Of a DNA stretch of 64,000 nt, positions 31,195 to 41,536 are shown piece after piece. The position numbers were made by a program, and so were the translations under genes. The notes beneath the pieces are model-generated. The model had not been told where the DNA came from and did not search any database. It saw nothing but the letters and a program-made list of their open reading frames with translations. The DNA comes from Anthracocystis setariae (Eukaryota > Basidiomycota > Ustilaginomycetes > Ustilaginales > Ustilaginaceae). The stretch lies in NCBI GenBank assembly GCA_928724745.1, contig CAKMXJ010000011.1:62001-126000 (forward strand), given 5' to 3'. Each line of letters opens with the position of its first letter. Within the stretch, counting starts at the first letter, position 1.

Positions 31195-32551
31195 CTTGAT
31201 GGTGGACGCCTCGAGGAACAAGTAAAGAGGCGAGTGCGTTTAGGGGGGATTTGGATGGAAGGCAAGGTGTTAAGGGTTCGCTCCATTGTTCTCGCATGGA
31301 CCATATATATATACACACTTTTCTTCAGCGCTTCCTACTCGAGCCTTGGACTCAGCAATGGAACGGAGGGTGACAGTGGTTGTGCTTCACTCACACTGCT
31401 GCCTTCGAGACAAGTCGTCACTACTAATTGTGAACTGTGAATGGGAAAAGTTTTCTTTTTTCGTTTTGTTCTCGTTAGCGAGCTCGAGCTTTTAGTGGCC
31501 GATGTTGCACCGGCGGCTCAAAGCCATCAGTCGTAGAGTGGAAAAGCCATTCATATCTGATTGTGCCGTCGGCGAATTCGGACAATTTTGGGGGGGAGGG
31601 GGTTCATTTCAGTTTGGCGGGGTGCCGAATGGCTGGCACGTTCCCAAAACGTGCCGTCACTTTGCATCCGATCCACCATTGGCGACCATGAGCAACCCAC
31701 TCATTCTGCTCCCTTCGGCATCAAACGCATGCATCTTGTCGAAACACAGTCGGCATAAAACATCATGCCGAAGCTGACAGGTGTGTGTGTTTTCGTCGCA
31801 ACGGCGCAGCAAGCGTATTTTCCAGTGAAGCTGGTCATTGCGAGGAGGACAGGGGATGAGTGCAGTGTGAACAACCGTTGCTTGAAGGGGATATGGATGC
31901 TGCTTCTCCAAGTCGAGCCGGTTCTTGCACGTGGTGCCAAAGAATCCCCCCAAAAATAGCCCAAGATCAATGCCTCCTTAGAAATGGCTGAAGCGATCGA
32001 TGAGCGCAATCTCTGCAAAGCACACCATCGTTACTCTGCCTATACAGCTTGGACTCTGCCATAGTCCACCCGATGAAACCCTCTGTCATCTTCCTCATAG
32101 CCGTGTTACTTGATCCGCACGATCTGCTGCGATCTCATCGTATCAAAGTGAGAAACCACGCCGCTTGCTCCCCTTTGCATCGATCGGCACTTACACGTTG
32201 TCGAACTCGAGCCACACCTTAGCCTATACATGCAACCTTACTGTGCGCACCTACTGTACATCGACACAGCCCGGACATACCATCACCAACTGCCTCCCTC
32301 GCTTGTTCGCACCCGCGCCCAAGAAGATGAGTATATTTCCGCGTCACACGCCCCTCCTCCCCTCCTCTCCGCTTGCTTATCTCCTGGAACCCGCAGCCCC
32401 CGCCCCCCCATCAAACAGCTCATTTCTCCTGTGATGTGTGTGTGTCAGATGCAAATGCACAAAGTGTCATTTTCAAGAAGAAAAAATAATTGCATGATGG
32501 CACAACAATACCTGTTGTAGCCCGGATGGCAAAAGACCGTGAAAAACAAGT
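31195..32551. other. Intergenic region between acid phosphatase and Ser-rich gene
   Basis: 1.36 kb. Apart from the TATA-like run and a G tract at ~31591-31601, nothing was recognised. Open frames on both strands near 31500-32020 show no family resemblance. Confidence 0.5.
31303..31313 (-). promoter_or_regulatory. TATA-like element of the acid phosphatase gene
   Basis: An eleven-base alternating A/T run (ATATATATATA) lies ~110 bp upstream of the acid phosphatase ATG on its sense strand. This is a plausible TATA box, inferred from sequence and spacing only. Confidence 0.5.
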
Positions 32552-35500
32552 TCAAACCAAACCCACTGTTCGTCCCTTCGAATGCTCACTTGGCAGAGCC
32601 GTCACTACAGCTTTCTCTGCCGAACCTGCGACAACCACACTCGCCGCCACCGCCGTAATATTGCCAATCGCTGCTTGGTCTAGTCCTCCGATATGCTCCG
32701 CCTGCATACCGTCAGGCAGATACGTAGTCGAAGGATCCGGAGTGTGAAGCTCCTCACTGATCGCACTTTCGCTTCCATGCTTCATCAGACCACCACTGTC
32801 TGGACGAGAGCTGACGCTGGGTCCACTGCCGAGGAAGAAAGAGTCCTCCGACGAAGGCGTCTCAGAGTCGGTGCGTGCAAGTTGAGCGGTGCGAGCGCGG
32901 TCCCATCCATCGCCCATCTCCTTGGCGGTCTCCTGTTCCTTGATACTTGCTTCCACCTCGGTGACTGGCGAGGCTGTGCTACTGCCGAGCTTGTAAGCTG
33001 AACGTGTACCGAATCCGTTCTTGGCCATCTCCTCGTTGACAGGTGCAGGCGCAGCATTCGACAGGTCCAAACCCGAAAGAGCGGGAGTGAGGCCCGCTTC
33101 GACCGAAGCATCACCTTCGGCAGCAGAGGTCTCGTTAGAAAGCGTCCTGATGTGTACATCAGCAGCACCGACCTCTCGCTTCATCGATTCATCCACAGGT
33201 GAAGCACCTTCGCTCTCAAGGGCCTTCAGCCTTTCCATATCCACAACCGGCATCGTAGAGGCATCGGGAAAGTTGAAGTTGGCCTTGGCATAAGCCTGCT
33301 TGGCTGCCTCCTTGTCTCCGCTCTTCCTCGAGAAGCTGCTGAGGCGGCGCAAGAGCGCCTGAACGGGCCTCTTCTTGGCCGGCTTGTCCGACGTGTCGGT
33401 CACCACACTGGCGCGGCTGATACTGCGCGGAGGACCACTGGCAGAAATAGAGGCGTCGCGCGTCGGAGGAAGTTCGAGAGTCTTGAAAGCTACAGGCGAA
33501 ATGTCTTGGTCGCTCTCCGAGCAAACAGCTGCCGAGCTAGGCGAAAGGATGGAAGCGCTAGTATCAGCTGCAGGTGTATCATTAGCACTGGCATGGGACA
33601 AAGTCGCAGCTGGCGTGTCGACCAGAGAGTCCTTGGCATCACAAGTAGAGTCAACACGAACTTTCGACTTGTTCATGCGGAAGATTTGCGAGAGGCGGTT
33701 CTTCTTGCCAGACTTGGGAAGGCTCAAAGTGTTGCTACTGCCAGGCTCGGATGCGTCCAACGAGTTGCGCCGGCTGGTGTCGCGTGCACCAACCTCATCC
33801 ACCTGCAAAGCAGCAGCGGCCTCATCCTCGTTCTCTGTTGCAGTGGTTGCTTCTGCGGACGGCTTGATATCGTCCTTGTCGAGCGCTTGCTGTTGGCTAG
33901 TCGCAACCTCCTTGATGTTGGCATACGAAGCATTGGGACTAGAGACGCGGCTATTGGCACGACTGTTGGCACGACTGTTGCTGCGGCTGCCAAATGGAGT
34001 CAATCGCTTGCTCTCTTTCGGCGGCTTGGTGAGACCCTGCAACTCGGCCTCGGGATCGTTCATGGTCATTGTGAGCACCGGTCGGCGCTTGGTGCTCAAA
34101 GATGTACTCGAACCAGAGAGAGTTGAGAAGGCAGACTGGCTTTGCGATGCGGCCACCTGATTGGGTGAATGGTAGACGGAGGTCTTGTTGGCATACGCCA
34201 TGGTAGCATCAAAGGGCGAGCTCTCGTGCGTGAGTGGAATGCCAAAAGGGTCCAAGTTGTCCAGTGTCGACCGATAGTTGGAGCTGGCGGCAGCGCTGGG
34301 CAAGCTGGGGTAAGGCGAGCCGCCAAGTCCCAACAGCATCTCCCTGGGAACCATGCCAGTGGTCGGATCGGAGATGAGGCCAGGTAATGCACTGGACAAG
34401 CTTCGGCCCTCAGCAGCGCGTGGTCGCGAGGCCGTGCGTGTAGGATGCATTGGCGTCATAGGCTTGAGACCGGACGCCAACATACTGACAGGGCTGGCAG
34501 AGATGCTGTCATCCTGCAGAGGCATATCCTCCTGAATGCTGGGGAAAGAGCGACGACGAGGGTCGTTCATGGCAGTAGCGCCCGGCTTATTGCGAAGGGG
34601 GGACGAGCTACCACTTCGGCTGGGGCGAGCAAAGGGAGGTTGAGGCATCTGCTCGGCTATAGCTTCTGCGGCAAGCTCGCGAGCCAAAAGATCTAAATCT
34701 CGCGTGTCGACGTACCTGCGACGTCGGCTACCGGGAGTGGCGGTACCTGAGCTTGTGGTGCTTGCAGAGGCTTGCGTAGGCGTCTCGGACGCTTGATCGT
34801 CGGTTGCTTGGTTGGGAGAAGCTGCCTCGGACTTGTTGCGTCGAGCCATGGAACTCATGGAACGAAGGAAGCTCTTGCGCCTCTTGATTTGATTGTCTCC
34901 TCCTGCATCCGACTTGGAGCGAGCTCGCTGCGATGGCGTACGAGCGAGGTCTTGGACGCGCTCTTCAGCGGGCGCGGTCGAACTGTCTGAGTTGCTCGTG
35001 TCTTGAGAGGTGCTCGTGGTGATGGGAGAAAGGCTGGAGTGGAGCGGTTTGGGCGAGGCGGGTGCAGATCGACCCTTCTTTCTGGTCTCAACGCGAGCTT
35101 GTTGGCGTGCTGCTTCGAGGACCAGCTGGGCGGCGCGTGCTAACATGTGACTGTCGTCGCCGGTGGTTGCACCTTGGTCGGAACTGGCAAGTTCAAGGTT
35201 TTGGTTGGGTGGTGTCGTGTCTGAAGCGGCTGGATCGCTGCTCGTGGTGGCTTGCTGCTCGGGCGATGCTTGCTGGACATGGCTGGTGAGCGTAGATTCG
35301 AGAGCTGTAGACGAAGCAGGATCTTGGTCGGGCTGCGAGGTGGCAACGTTGAGGATTTCAGGATTGATGCCACTGTTGGTGATGGCGGACATGGTCTGCA
35401 GAACAGTTGGAAGTGGTTGCAAGGAAGTGGTTGCGGATGAGGAAGGGTCGGAAGTGGAAGATAAAGAGGGAGACTGGGGAAAGGTGGGTTCACCGAGTCC

Positions 35501-36016
35501 ACGAGCCTGAGCGTGGACCTGAGCAGCGGCGGTACTTGGCGAGGCTAGGGCAGCTGGTGATTGGAGGCTGACGTCGAGCTGGCTTTCTGCATTGGTGGTG
35601 TCTGAAGCTTCCATGAACGGCTCGGGCATCTGCTGAGGACCCCAGTTGGCACCGCTCTTGTATTTGCGCGTGGGTTTGCTGAGCTCAGCCAAGTGGACGC
35701 CAGATGGATCGACGGATTTATGGCGGGAGGAGAGGCGCCTGCCGATGGGAGGTGTTGGTTGTGCAGGCTGTGCAGGCTGTGCGGACTGTGCGCTTGATTG
35801 GGCAGCAGATTGTGAGCGGAAAGACTTTGGACGGGTGAGTCGTGCAAGCATGTTGGCGCCTGAGAAGCTTGTCGAGGAGCGACGAAACGGATTGCTGGAA
35901 ATGAAGCGTGGTTTAGATGAAAAAGAGGGCAAGGCAGAAGCTTGGCCGGGTTGCGCTGCGTTGTGCGGACTGGACGGTTGTGCATCCAGACCGACGTTAT
36001 CGATCTGCGCTGCCAT
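32552..36016 (-). CDS. Large Ser/Ala/Thr-rich hypothetical protein
   Basis: 1154 residues, one exon, ATG at 36016 (MAAQIDNVGLDAQPSSPHNA). No known domain was recognised. Composition is dominated by Ser, Ala, Thr, Gln and Pro. Basic clusters occur, such as RRKSFLRSMSSMARRNKSE, KRRPVLTMTMNDPEAE, KKNRLSQIFRMNKSK and KKRPVQALLRRLSSFSRKSG. Many R-x-x-S sites look like basophilic kinase targets. An Ala/Gln-Pro repeat (QSAQPAQPAQP) lies near residue 80. Coding status is supported by the very long single frame and consistent codon use. A disordered, phosphorylated cytoplasmic or cortical protein is the best guess; function is unknown. Confidence 0.75.
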   Translation of the reverse strand: MAAQIDNVGLDAQPSSPHNAAQPGQASALPSFSSKPRFISSNPFRRSSTSFSGANMLARLTRPKSFRSQSAAQSSAQSAQPAQPAQPTPPIGRRLSSRHKSVDPSGVHLAELSKPTRKYKSGANWGPQQMPEPFMEASDTTNAESQLDVSLQSPAALASPSTAAAQVHAQARGLGEPTFPQSPSLSSTSDPSSSATTSLQPLPTVLQTMSAITNSGINPEILNVATSQPDQDPASSTALESTLTSHVQQASPEQQATTSSDPAASDTTPPNQNLELASSDQGATTGDDSHMLARAAQLVLEAARQQARVETRKKGRSAPASPKPLHSSLSPITTSTSQDTSNSDSSTAPAEERVQDLARTPSQRARSKSDAGGDNQIKRRKSFLRSMSSMARRNKSEAASPNQATDDQASETPTQASASTTSSGTATPGSRRRRYVDTRDLDLLARELAAEAIAEQMPQPPFARPSRSGSSSPLRNKPGATAMNDPRRRSFPSIQEDMPLQDDSISASPVSMLASGLKPMTPMHPTRTASRPRAAEGRSLSSALPGLISDPTTGMVPREMLLGLGGSPYPSLPSAAASSNYRSTLDNLDPFGIPLTHESSPFDATMAYANKTSVYHSPNQVAASQSQSAFSTLSGSSTSLSTKRRPVLTMTMNDPEAELQGLTKPPKESKRLTPFGSRSNSRANSRANSRVSSPNASYANIKEVATSQQQALDKDDIKPSAEATTATENEDEAAAALQVDEVGARDTSRRNSLDASEPGSSNTLSLPKSGKKNRLSQIFRMNKSKVRVDSTCDAKDSLVDTPAATLSHASANDTPAADTSASILSPSSAAVCSESDQDISPVAFKTLELPPTRDASISASGPPRSISRASVVTDTSDKPAKKRPVQALLRRLSSFSRKSGDKEAAKQAYAKANFNFPDASTMPVVDMERLKALESEGASPVDESMKREVGAADVHIRTLSNETSAAEGDASVEAGLTPALSGLDLSNAAPAPVNEEMAKNGFGTRSAYKLGSSTASPVTEVEASIKEQETAKEMGDGWDRARTAQLARTDSETPSSEDSFFLGSGPSVSSRPDSGGLMKHGSESAISEELHTPDPSTTYLPDGMQAEHIGGLDQAAIGNITAVAASVVVAGSAEKAVVTALPSEHSKGRTVGLV

Positions 36017-37190
36017 ATTGGGAGAGGGGGTTGGCTCAGATAAGCAGTGTGGCCGCGATGCGAGATGTGGGTGCTGGGGACGAGGAAGAGGAAGAGGAAG
36101 AGGATGTCGGACACAAGTTGCAGGCAGGTGGGGTCCGTGCTGCGTTTAGCTACAGTATGCGTCTAGATTGTCGCACAGCCGATTCGGATTTGACGCTTTG
36201 GCGCTGCACGCGATAGGAGATAATGCCAACCCAGCACAGCGTGACAAAGGGGTTGCGGTAGATCCGATGCGAGCGTCGGAGGCTTCCAGCGTGAGGATGC
36301 GTGAGGATGCGTGAGGGATGTGATGTGCCGAGTGAATGTGACGAGTTTGAGTGTTGCCAGCAGGAGTTGGCCAACGTTGAGGGTGGTGGTGGTGGTGCAA
36401 TATGCAAGAGAGACTCGAGTGGGCAGGATGAGAAAGCTTGAGCTGCACACGCGTGGGCCTCCGTTGAGTTTCGGCGGAATGCAAGACGCAAGACAGGAAC
36501 GCAAGGAGCAGAACAAGCTCAGGCGTCCAACTGAGATAAGAGAGCTGCCGACTGGGATGGAGCTTGTCTCATGAACCAGATCTTGCAACAAGGTTCGAAA
36601 GGATGGATGATGAGCCGGTTCAGATAGCGTCAGAGTTTGTCGCGAATGGACTGGATGCCGAAGGGCTGCAGCGCAGATAGTTCCGGGGTGAAAGAATGGA
36701 TCGAAAGGTCAAATGATGAAGCACGTCAAAGTATGACAAGGAATGGATGAAAGGTTGATTGTGGGCGAGGATGATGATGAGGAGGAGGAGGAGCAGAAGG
36801 AGATGCAAGATGGAGGATGACCGCGACAAGAAGAGACGAGAACAAAAGTGGTTGGAGCGGATGGATTGAATGAATGAATCAATGAGTGAGTGAGTGAGAT
36901 ATGAACGAGGGTGAGCAATGAAACGGCGCTTGCGGAATTCCGACAGATGTCGAATGGCCTGTCAAAGGGTTACATTACTACAGTATTACAGTACTGTACA
37001 GTTTGGCTTGTCGCAACGCTTTGTGTGTGTGGTTTGTCGAAACGGGAGCGAAAAGCTGTGAGGCCATGCATGGCTATGATGCAGTGGATCTGCGTCCGTC
37101 ACGCAGTCGAATGCAACTCTGCTGCACGCTCGAGACGATCAGCATGCGCTCGGTCGATTCAGATTCGGTTGTTGCATCTCTTTCTTTTTT

Positions 37191-37213
37191 CTCTCTCTCT
37201 CTCTCTCTCTCTC
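37191..37213. repeat. (CT)n dinucleotide repeat
   Basis: About 11 CT units following a T-rich stretch. Seen directly. Confidence 0.9.
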
Positions 37214-37560
37214 GATTTCCGCATTTTGATTTTTATTATTATTTTTTCCCGATTTGTTTTTGCCTCCACTCATTACTGTATTTTAAAGTACTTTTGGAGA
37301 CAACTTTGACGCAAACCAATACAGTCTCCCTGCAAATCTGCGCCGCACTTGGACTGCCTTCGGAATTTCGCTTTGCTGCTGCAACAACCGAGAATTAATA
37401 TCGTATAGGCTGTGTTATACTGGGAGTTTTCAGCTACGGTAGTAGTGGAAGCCATCAACTGCACAGCGCAGCCCGTCTGCTCCCCGCGCCGGATTCCCTC
37501 ATCCAAGAGCATCAACAGCCCCATCGAAACGGCCTCAACGCTGCTGAACAGTGCACAAAT

Positions 37561-37600
37561 GTACAGTACAGTACAGTACAGTACAGTACAGTACAGTACA
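37561..37600. repeat. (GTACA)8 pentanucleotide repeat
   Basis: Eight perfect copies, the longest example of the ACAGT-type pentamer family in this window. It lies in non-coding DNA. Confidence 0.95.
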
Positions 37601-38725
37601 AGTCGGCCATAGCGCAGACCTCGTTCGACAGATACAGCAGCGACCGAACTACATATAAGCTCATCGTTTGGCGCGTCTATATCGCTGCCTCTGTCTACAT
37701 GACCGCGTTCACATGGCCACTGCTCCTCGCTCGCACTTGTCTTTAATGAACAAGCTAAGCTTCAGAGGCTGAGCAACGCTACAAGAAGTTGCGAACTGTC
37801 AAGTTGGCGCACCGATCTGAAGCTTGAGTTCTTTGATTGATCTGGCGACATCATTTGGCGGCATGATCTGAGAAATGCGCGTAATTGTGTGGGCTCTCTT
37901 CCGGCCACGATTTGCGTGCGTCGTGTGTCCGAGGATTTTGGCGACGACGGAATGTGTCGATCAACGGGTCCCAAGTCGATCGAACCGAGATGCCTTGCCT
38001 GCCATCACTCTACTATTTTATTTTATTTTATAATATTCTTCATTATCGTTGTCTTTTTGCCAAGCGAACCTGTCGTCATTGCAAAATACTGTAATGATCT
38101 TTCAAGACACATGGCTCTGTTCTTGCCCAAGAGTGTCCACGTTGTCGGCTTATCTCTGGACGACGACTTGATCCTCTCAACCATGACTACAGAGAGAATA
38201 GATGCTAGAACGCAATTTGGTGCGGATGCACCTGCGATGGAACGATGAAGTCATTGTTGTTGCATTTCGCCGCAGACGTGCATGCATCAACTGCACCGTT
38301 TCCAAAACCCGCGTGTTGCTCGGTTTTTTTCCTTTCGTGGCTCATGATCGACTTCGGCTCTTCTTGGCTCCATCTCATCGATTTCGGCGTACAGGACCGT
38401 ACACTACATTGCAGTGCAGTCAACCGCCTCGCAATCTGGTGAGAAGAAATGACGGTACGCTATCTTTTTTATTTTCAGTTCCAAACTGCTGCAAGGGTCA
38501 CCATCTTGGAACCTTCTACTCTCATCGAGTTTCGTGCACTGCCCGATACTGGATCGGCCACTTTCGTGATTCACTACCCTCACGACCCACAATTGTGATG
38601 CTTTCGCGCCGCAGTCGTGACAAGATGCAAGTGCAAGAATGTGCACTAAATGGACTAGGCTGATACAAGTACAAAATGCTATGAGCTTGGCGAACTAAGT
38701 AAGCGGAATCAACGACAAGGGCAAC

Positions 38726-39835
38726 TCATGCTGCTTCTGCAGAGCGATCGGTGATGCGAACGATCTTGGAAAAGTCTTGCTGCAGTGCGCGCTCTTCTGC
38801 TTGACGCTCATCGTCGCTGTCAGACTCCTGCGCTTCATGAGCGATGCGGTCCAATGTGCCCTGGATGCCTCCGGACTCATCAAAGCGCTTCTTCCGCTCC
38901 TCTTTTTCCAACCGGTCCTCTTCCACCATCCTGCGCGCCAACTCGTTGACCTCGTCTGCATCCTTGCATCCTCGGTAGGCTCGAATCCATCGTGCATTGA
39001 TCTTGGGGAAGTGCTCTCCCCAACCAAACTTGGACAGAAGCAGTCGGCCTTGAGCTGGCATCTCGCACACGTAGAACGCAGCTGCAAGCGCTTCCACGCA
39101 GTTGAGCTTCATCGGCTTGCCGTAGTTGACCGGGTTGGTGGCGATCATGTGCGGAAGCAAGCGCTCGTTGGGGCTCTTGAGCTTGCCAAACGGTACTTCG
39201 TCTAGCCTCGCCCAGCTGCACTCGACCACCGCTACGCCGTTTTCGGCAATGATGTGTGCATCTGCAGGCGAGAGTGTCTGGGTGGCGTTGGGTGTCAGCA
39301 CAATGCCACGAAACTTTTGACCAACACGTAGCTCCTGGATGAGACCTAATCGAGCTAGTTTCTTGCCTGAACATCGTTTCGGATCGCAGTGGTTAAAGTC
39401 CCACATAGCCACAGGAACGTCTATCGAGTCCACGTCGCTTCCTCCATCTACCGAGTTGTAGTCGCTGTCCACTTCGCTCGAATGGCCCTCCTCGTCGGAG
39501 TCTTGCTGATCATCAGCGCGTTCGCTCGGTGCCGCTTTCGATCGGTCTTTGGAGAGATGCTCATCTGGTGAGGATTCCTCGTCATCGTCATCATCATCGT
39601 CATCGTCGTCGCCATCTCCCGACTCTTCGCTAGAATCTACCGAGGACGTGCTTCGTCCGTCCATCCTTGGCTCGTCGATAGCGCTGTCGGGTCTCCAGCT
39701 ATCGGTCTCGAATGCGGATGCATAGCGGTCGGCCAGGTTTCGTCCTCCACCACGACCACCTCGACCTCCTCTACCTCGTCCGGCTCCACCACGGCCACCC
39801 TTCCCGCCCCTCGACGATGTTGACGGCTTGCCCAT
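38726..39835 (-). CDS. TSR3: TSR3 18S rRNA aminocarboxypropyltransferase
   Basis: Cytoplasmic enzyme that transfers the 3-amino-3-carboxypropyl group from AdoMet to the hypermodified m1acp3-psi of 18S rRNA late in 40S maturation. 369 residues, ATG at 39835. Residues 1-33 form an RGG-like Gly/Arg tract (GGRGGAGRGRGGRGGRGGGR). An acidic tract with a long Asp run sits at about 74-90. The conserved core starts near 141 with VAMWDFNHCDPKRCSGKKLA. It continues through RGIVLTPNATQTLSP, VVECSWARLDEVPFG, RLLPHMIATNPVNYGKP and KFGWGEHFP to ~300. A charged coil ends the protein. The core is textbook TSR3. The RGG head is an added low-complexity region. Confidence 0.95.
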   Translation of the reverse strand: MGKPSTSSRGGKGGRGGAGRGRGGRGGRGGGRNLADRYASAFETDSWRPDSAIDEPRMDGRSTSSVDSSEESGDGDDDDDDDDDDEESSPDEHLSKDRSKAAPSERADDQQDSDEEGHSSEVDSDYNSVDGGSDVDSIDVPVAMWDFNHCDPKRCSGKKLARLGLIQELRVGQKFRGIVLTPNATQTLSPADAHIIAENGVAVVECSWARLDEVPFGKLKSPNERLLPHMIATNPVNYGKPMKLNCVEALAAAFYVCEMPAQGRLLLSKFGWGEHFPKINARWIRAYRGCKDADEVNELARRMVEEDRLEKEERKKRFDESGGIQGTLDRIAHEAQESDSDDERQAEERALQQDFSKIVRITDRSAEAA

Positions 39836-40540
39836 GGTCTCGAAGCTATTTGGACCTTGTCAGCCGTATGTACGATACGACATGCAATAGCCGTAACCAC
39901 ACGCCAGAAGAACTCATCAAAAAAGAACGAGAGTGTGGAGAATCTGTCCTATTTAATGCTCGGAATTCGGTCTTGGATTCTCGGGTCTTGACTCGCGCGA
40001 GAAGGTGTTGAGGAGCAAATTGGAACGAAACTCTGAGAGGATGGCTCGGCAGCGACGGCTTTGCAAGGACCTGAGGCATGTTGAGCCAAGCTCGAGTGAG
40101 TCGCAATCAAACTCCGTCTTCGGCCGCCAGAGAGCTTCTCGGCTATTGCCAGCTTGAAGCCGAGCCTACGAAACCTACTTTACTATCACTGTATACCAAG
40201 TAGTAGATGGAGCTTTCTTGTTCGCCGCGCAGCTTGGATCAACAGCAACCACTTAGGCGTATTCTTCCAGCTGACCGCAAGATATCAAGCATCACCTAAG
40301 ACGATAGCTATCGAATACGGCGACGATGGTGGAGCTTGTTGAGCCCAGGTGTTGAACATGGTCACAGCGATGCAAAGTCAGGGAGGCACAAAACATGCTG
40401 TAGCTGAGATACGTGCGCCAAGGAGGACTGAATGAGAATGAATTGGTTGGCATCTTTCACGCTCTGATCTGGTTCGAGCAACGATGACGCCGGCTGAATC
40501 GGAAGTTGACACAGAAACACGGTCGCTAACGCATAGATAC

Positions 40541-40580
40541 TGTGCTGTGCTGTGCTGTGATGTGCTGTGCTGTGCTGTAC
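40541..40580. repeat. (GCTGT)n pentanucleotide repeat
   Basis: About eight near-perfect copies upstream of isocitrate lyase, with one variant unit. Confidence 0.9.
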
Positions 40581-40927
40581 CGTACTGAATGTTGCGAATT
40601 GCTAGCTGTCGGGTCAGTAGCGTGAAAGACCCGTTGACTTGGAACCATTGAAGCCGGAAATTGGCACTGTGCCCAGCGTAAGGGATAGTTTCTTTTCTCC
40701 ACAAAAGTGCAGTACTGTACTGCACAAAACACATGCGGTGCAACAGTCCCGTTCGAGAAGCCGGAAATTAGAAAAAACGAGGCAGCACGCCGCAATGAGA
40801 CCGGTTCAATCTCGTCTTCTCCAAACCCGGACATCAACCCAACTTTTTTGCCCATCCTGCCTGCTTGAATGTGACTCAGGCATGCGGGGATCGAGGCGCT
40901 AACGAGGCTACGGCTCTGGACTCAGAT

Positions 40928-40980
40928 CCCTCCCTCCCTCCCTCCCTCCCTACCTGCCTACCTGCCTGCCTGCCTGCGCG
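40928..40980. repeat. (CCCT)n and (CCTG)n tetranucleotide tract
   Basis: About six CCCT units followed by CCTA/CCTG units. Seen directly. Confidence 0.9.
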
Positions 40981-41340
40981 GTGGCCTCCACAATCCACTT
41001 GCCGCTTCCGTTCAGGCCTGTCTGATGCAGTCAAAGGTTCGATCCGCTTTGGCCGATGGGTTTCAACCGAGTATTACAGTGTAGAGCAGTGTAGTGCAAT
41101 GCAGCGGTACTGTGCCACTCTCCACGTCTCATTTGGCGCTCCTCGTCCGACGAAATTCACGCCGGCTGCCGGTCGGCTGGTCACTCTGGTGCTTCCGCTG
41201 CCTGTATGCGCTAAGAGATGGATGCCAAAAGGCATCAATCATACTCTATTGTTACTGTACTAGCAGAGGCGAAACAGGAAGGTCGATCCCTGATTGCTCC
41301 GCTTAGCTCGCCTTAAGCTGGACATGACTAGAGATTCGAA

Positions 41341-41346
41341 TATATA
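41341..41346 (+). promoter_or_regulatory. Possible TATA box of isocitrate lyase
   Basis: TATATA, 191 bp upstream of the ATG, followed by a CT-rich leader. Positional inference only. Confidence 0.45.
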
Positions 41347-41536
41347 CGTCAGAGCCTTTTGGCTCAACCCTTCTCGTCATCTTCCTCCACCTACCATCTT
41401 GCCTCGTTCGTCTCGTTGCACATTCCCCCTCGACCTACATACAACACAAGATTAAAATCGCAACCGTCGCCTTGAACGTCCAGCAGATCCGCAAACCCTT
41501 GTTCATTGTCCCACCTCTGTAGTAAACTTGTCAATC

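Larger units (their letters stand above)
36017..38725. other. 2.7-kb intergenic region
   Basis: No supported gene. Features seen: GA-rich tracts at 36084-36102 and 36776-36800, a CT run at 37191-37213, an eight-copy (GTACA)n run at 37561-37600, and a TACAGTACTGTA-type palindromic cluster near 36983-36999. The part next to 36016 should be the promoter and leader of the Ser-rich gene. Confidence 0.5.
39836..41536. promoter_or_regulatory. Divergent intergenic region, TSR3 and isocitrate lyase
   Basis: 1.7 kb. It contains a (GCTGT)n run at 40541-40580 and tetranucleotide tracts (CCCT)n then (CCTG)n at 40928-40980. A TATATA at 41341-41346, about 190 bp before the isocitrate lyase ATG, lies ahead of a pyrimidine-rich leader. 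No gene was seen between. Confidence 0.5.

Noticed and set aside
41030..41050. GGTTCGATCC-like sequence resembling a tRNA B box
   Set aside because: No matching A box or cloverleaf around it.
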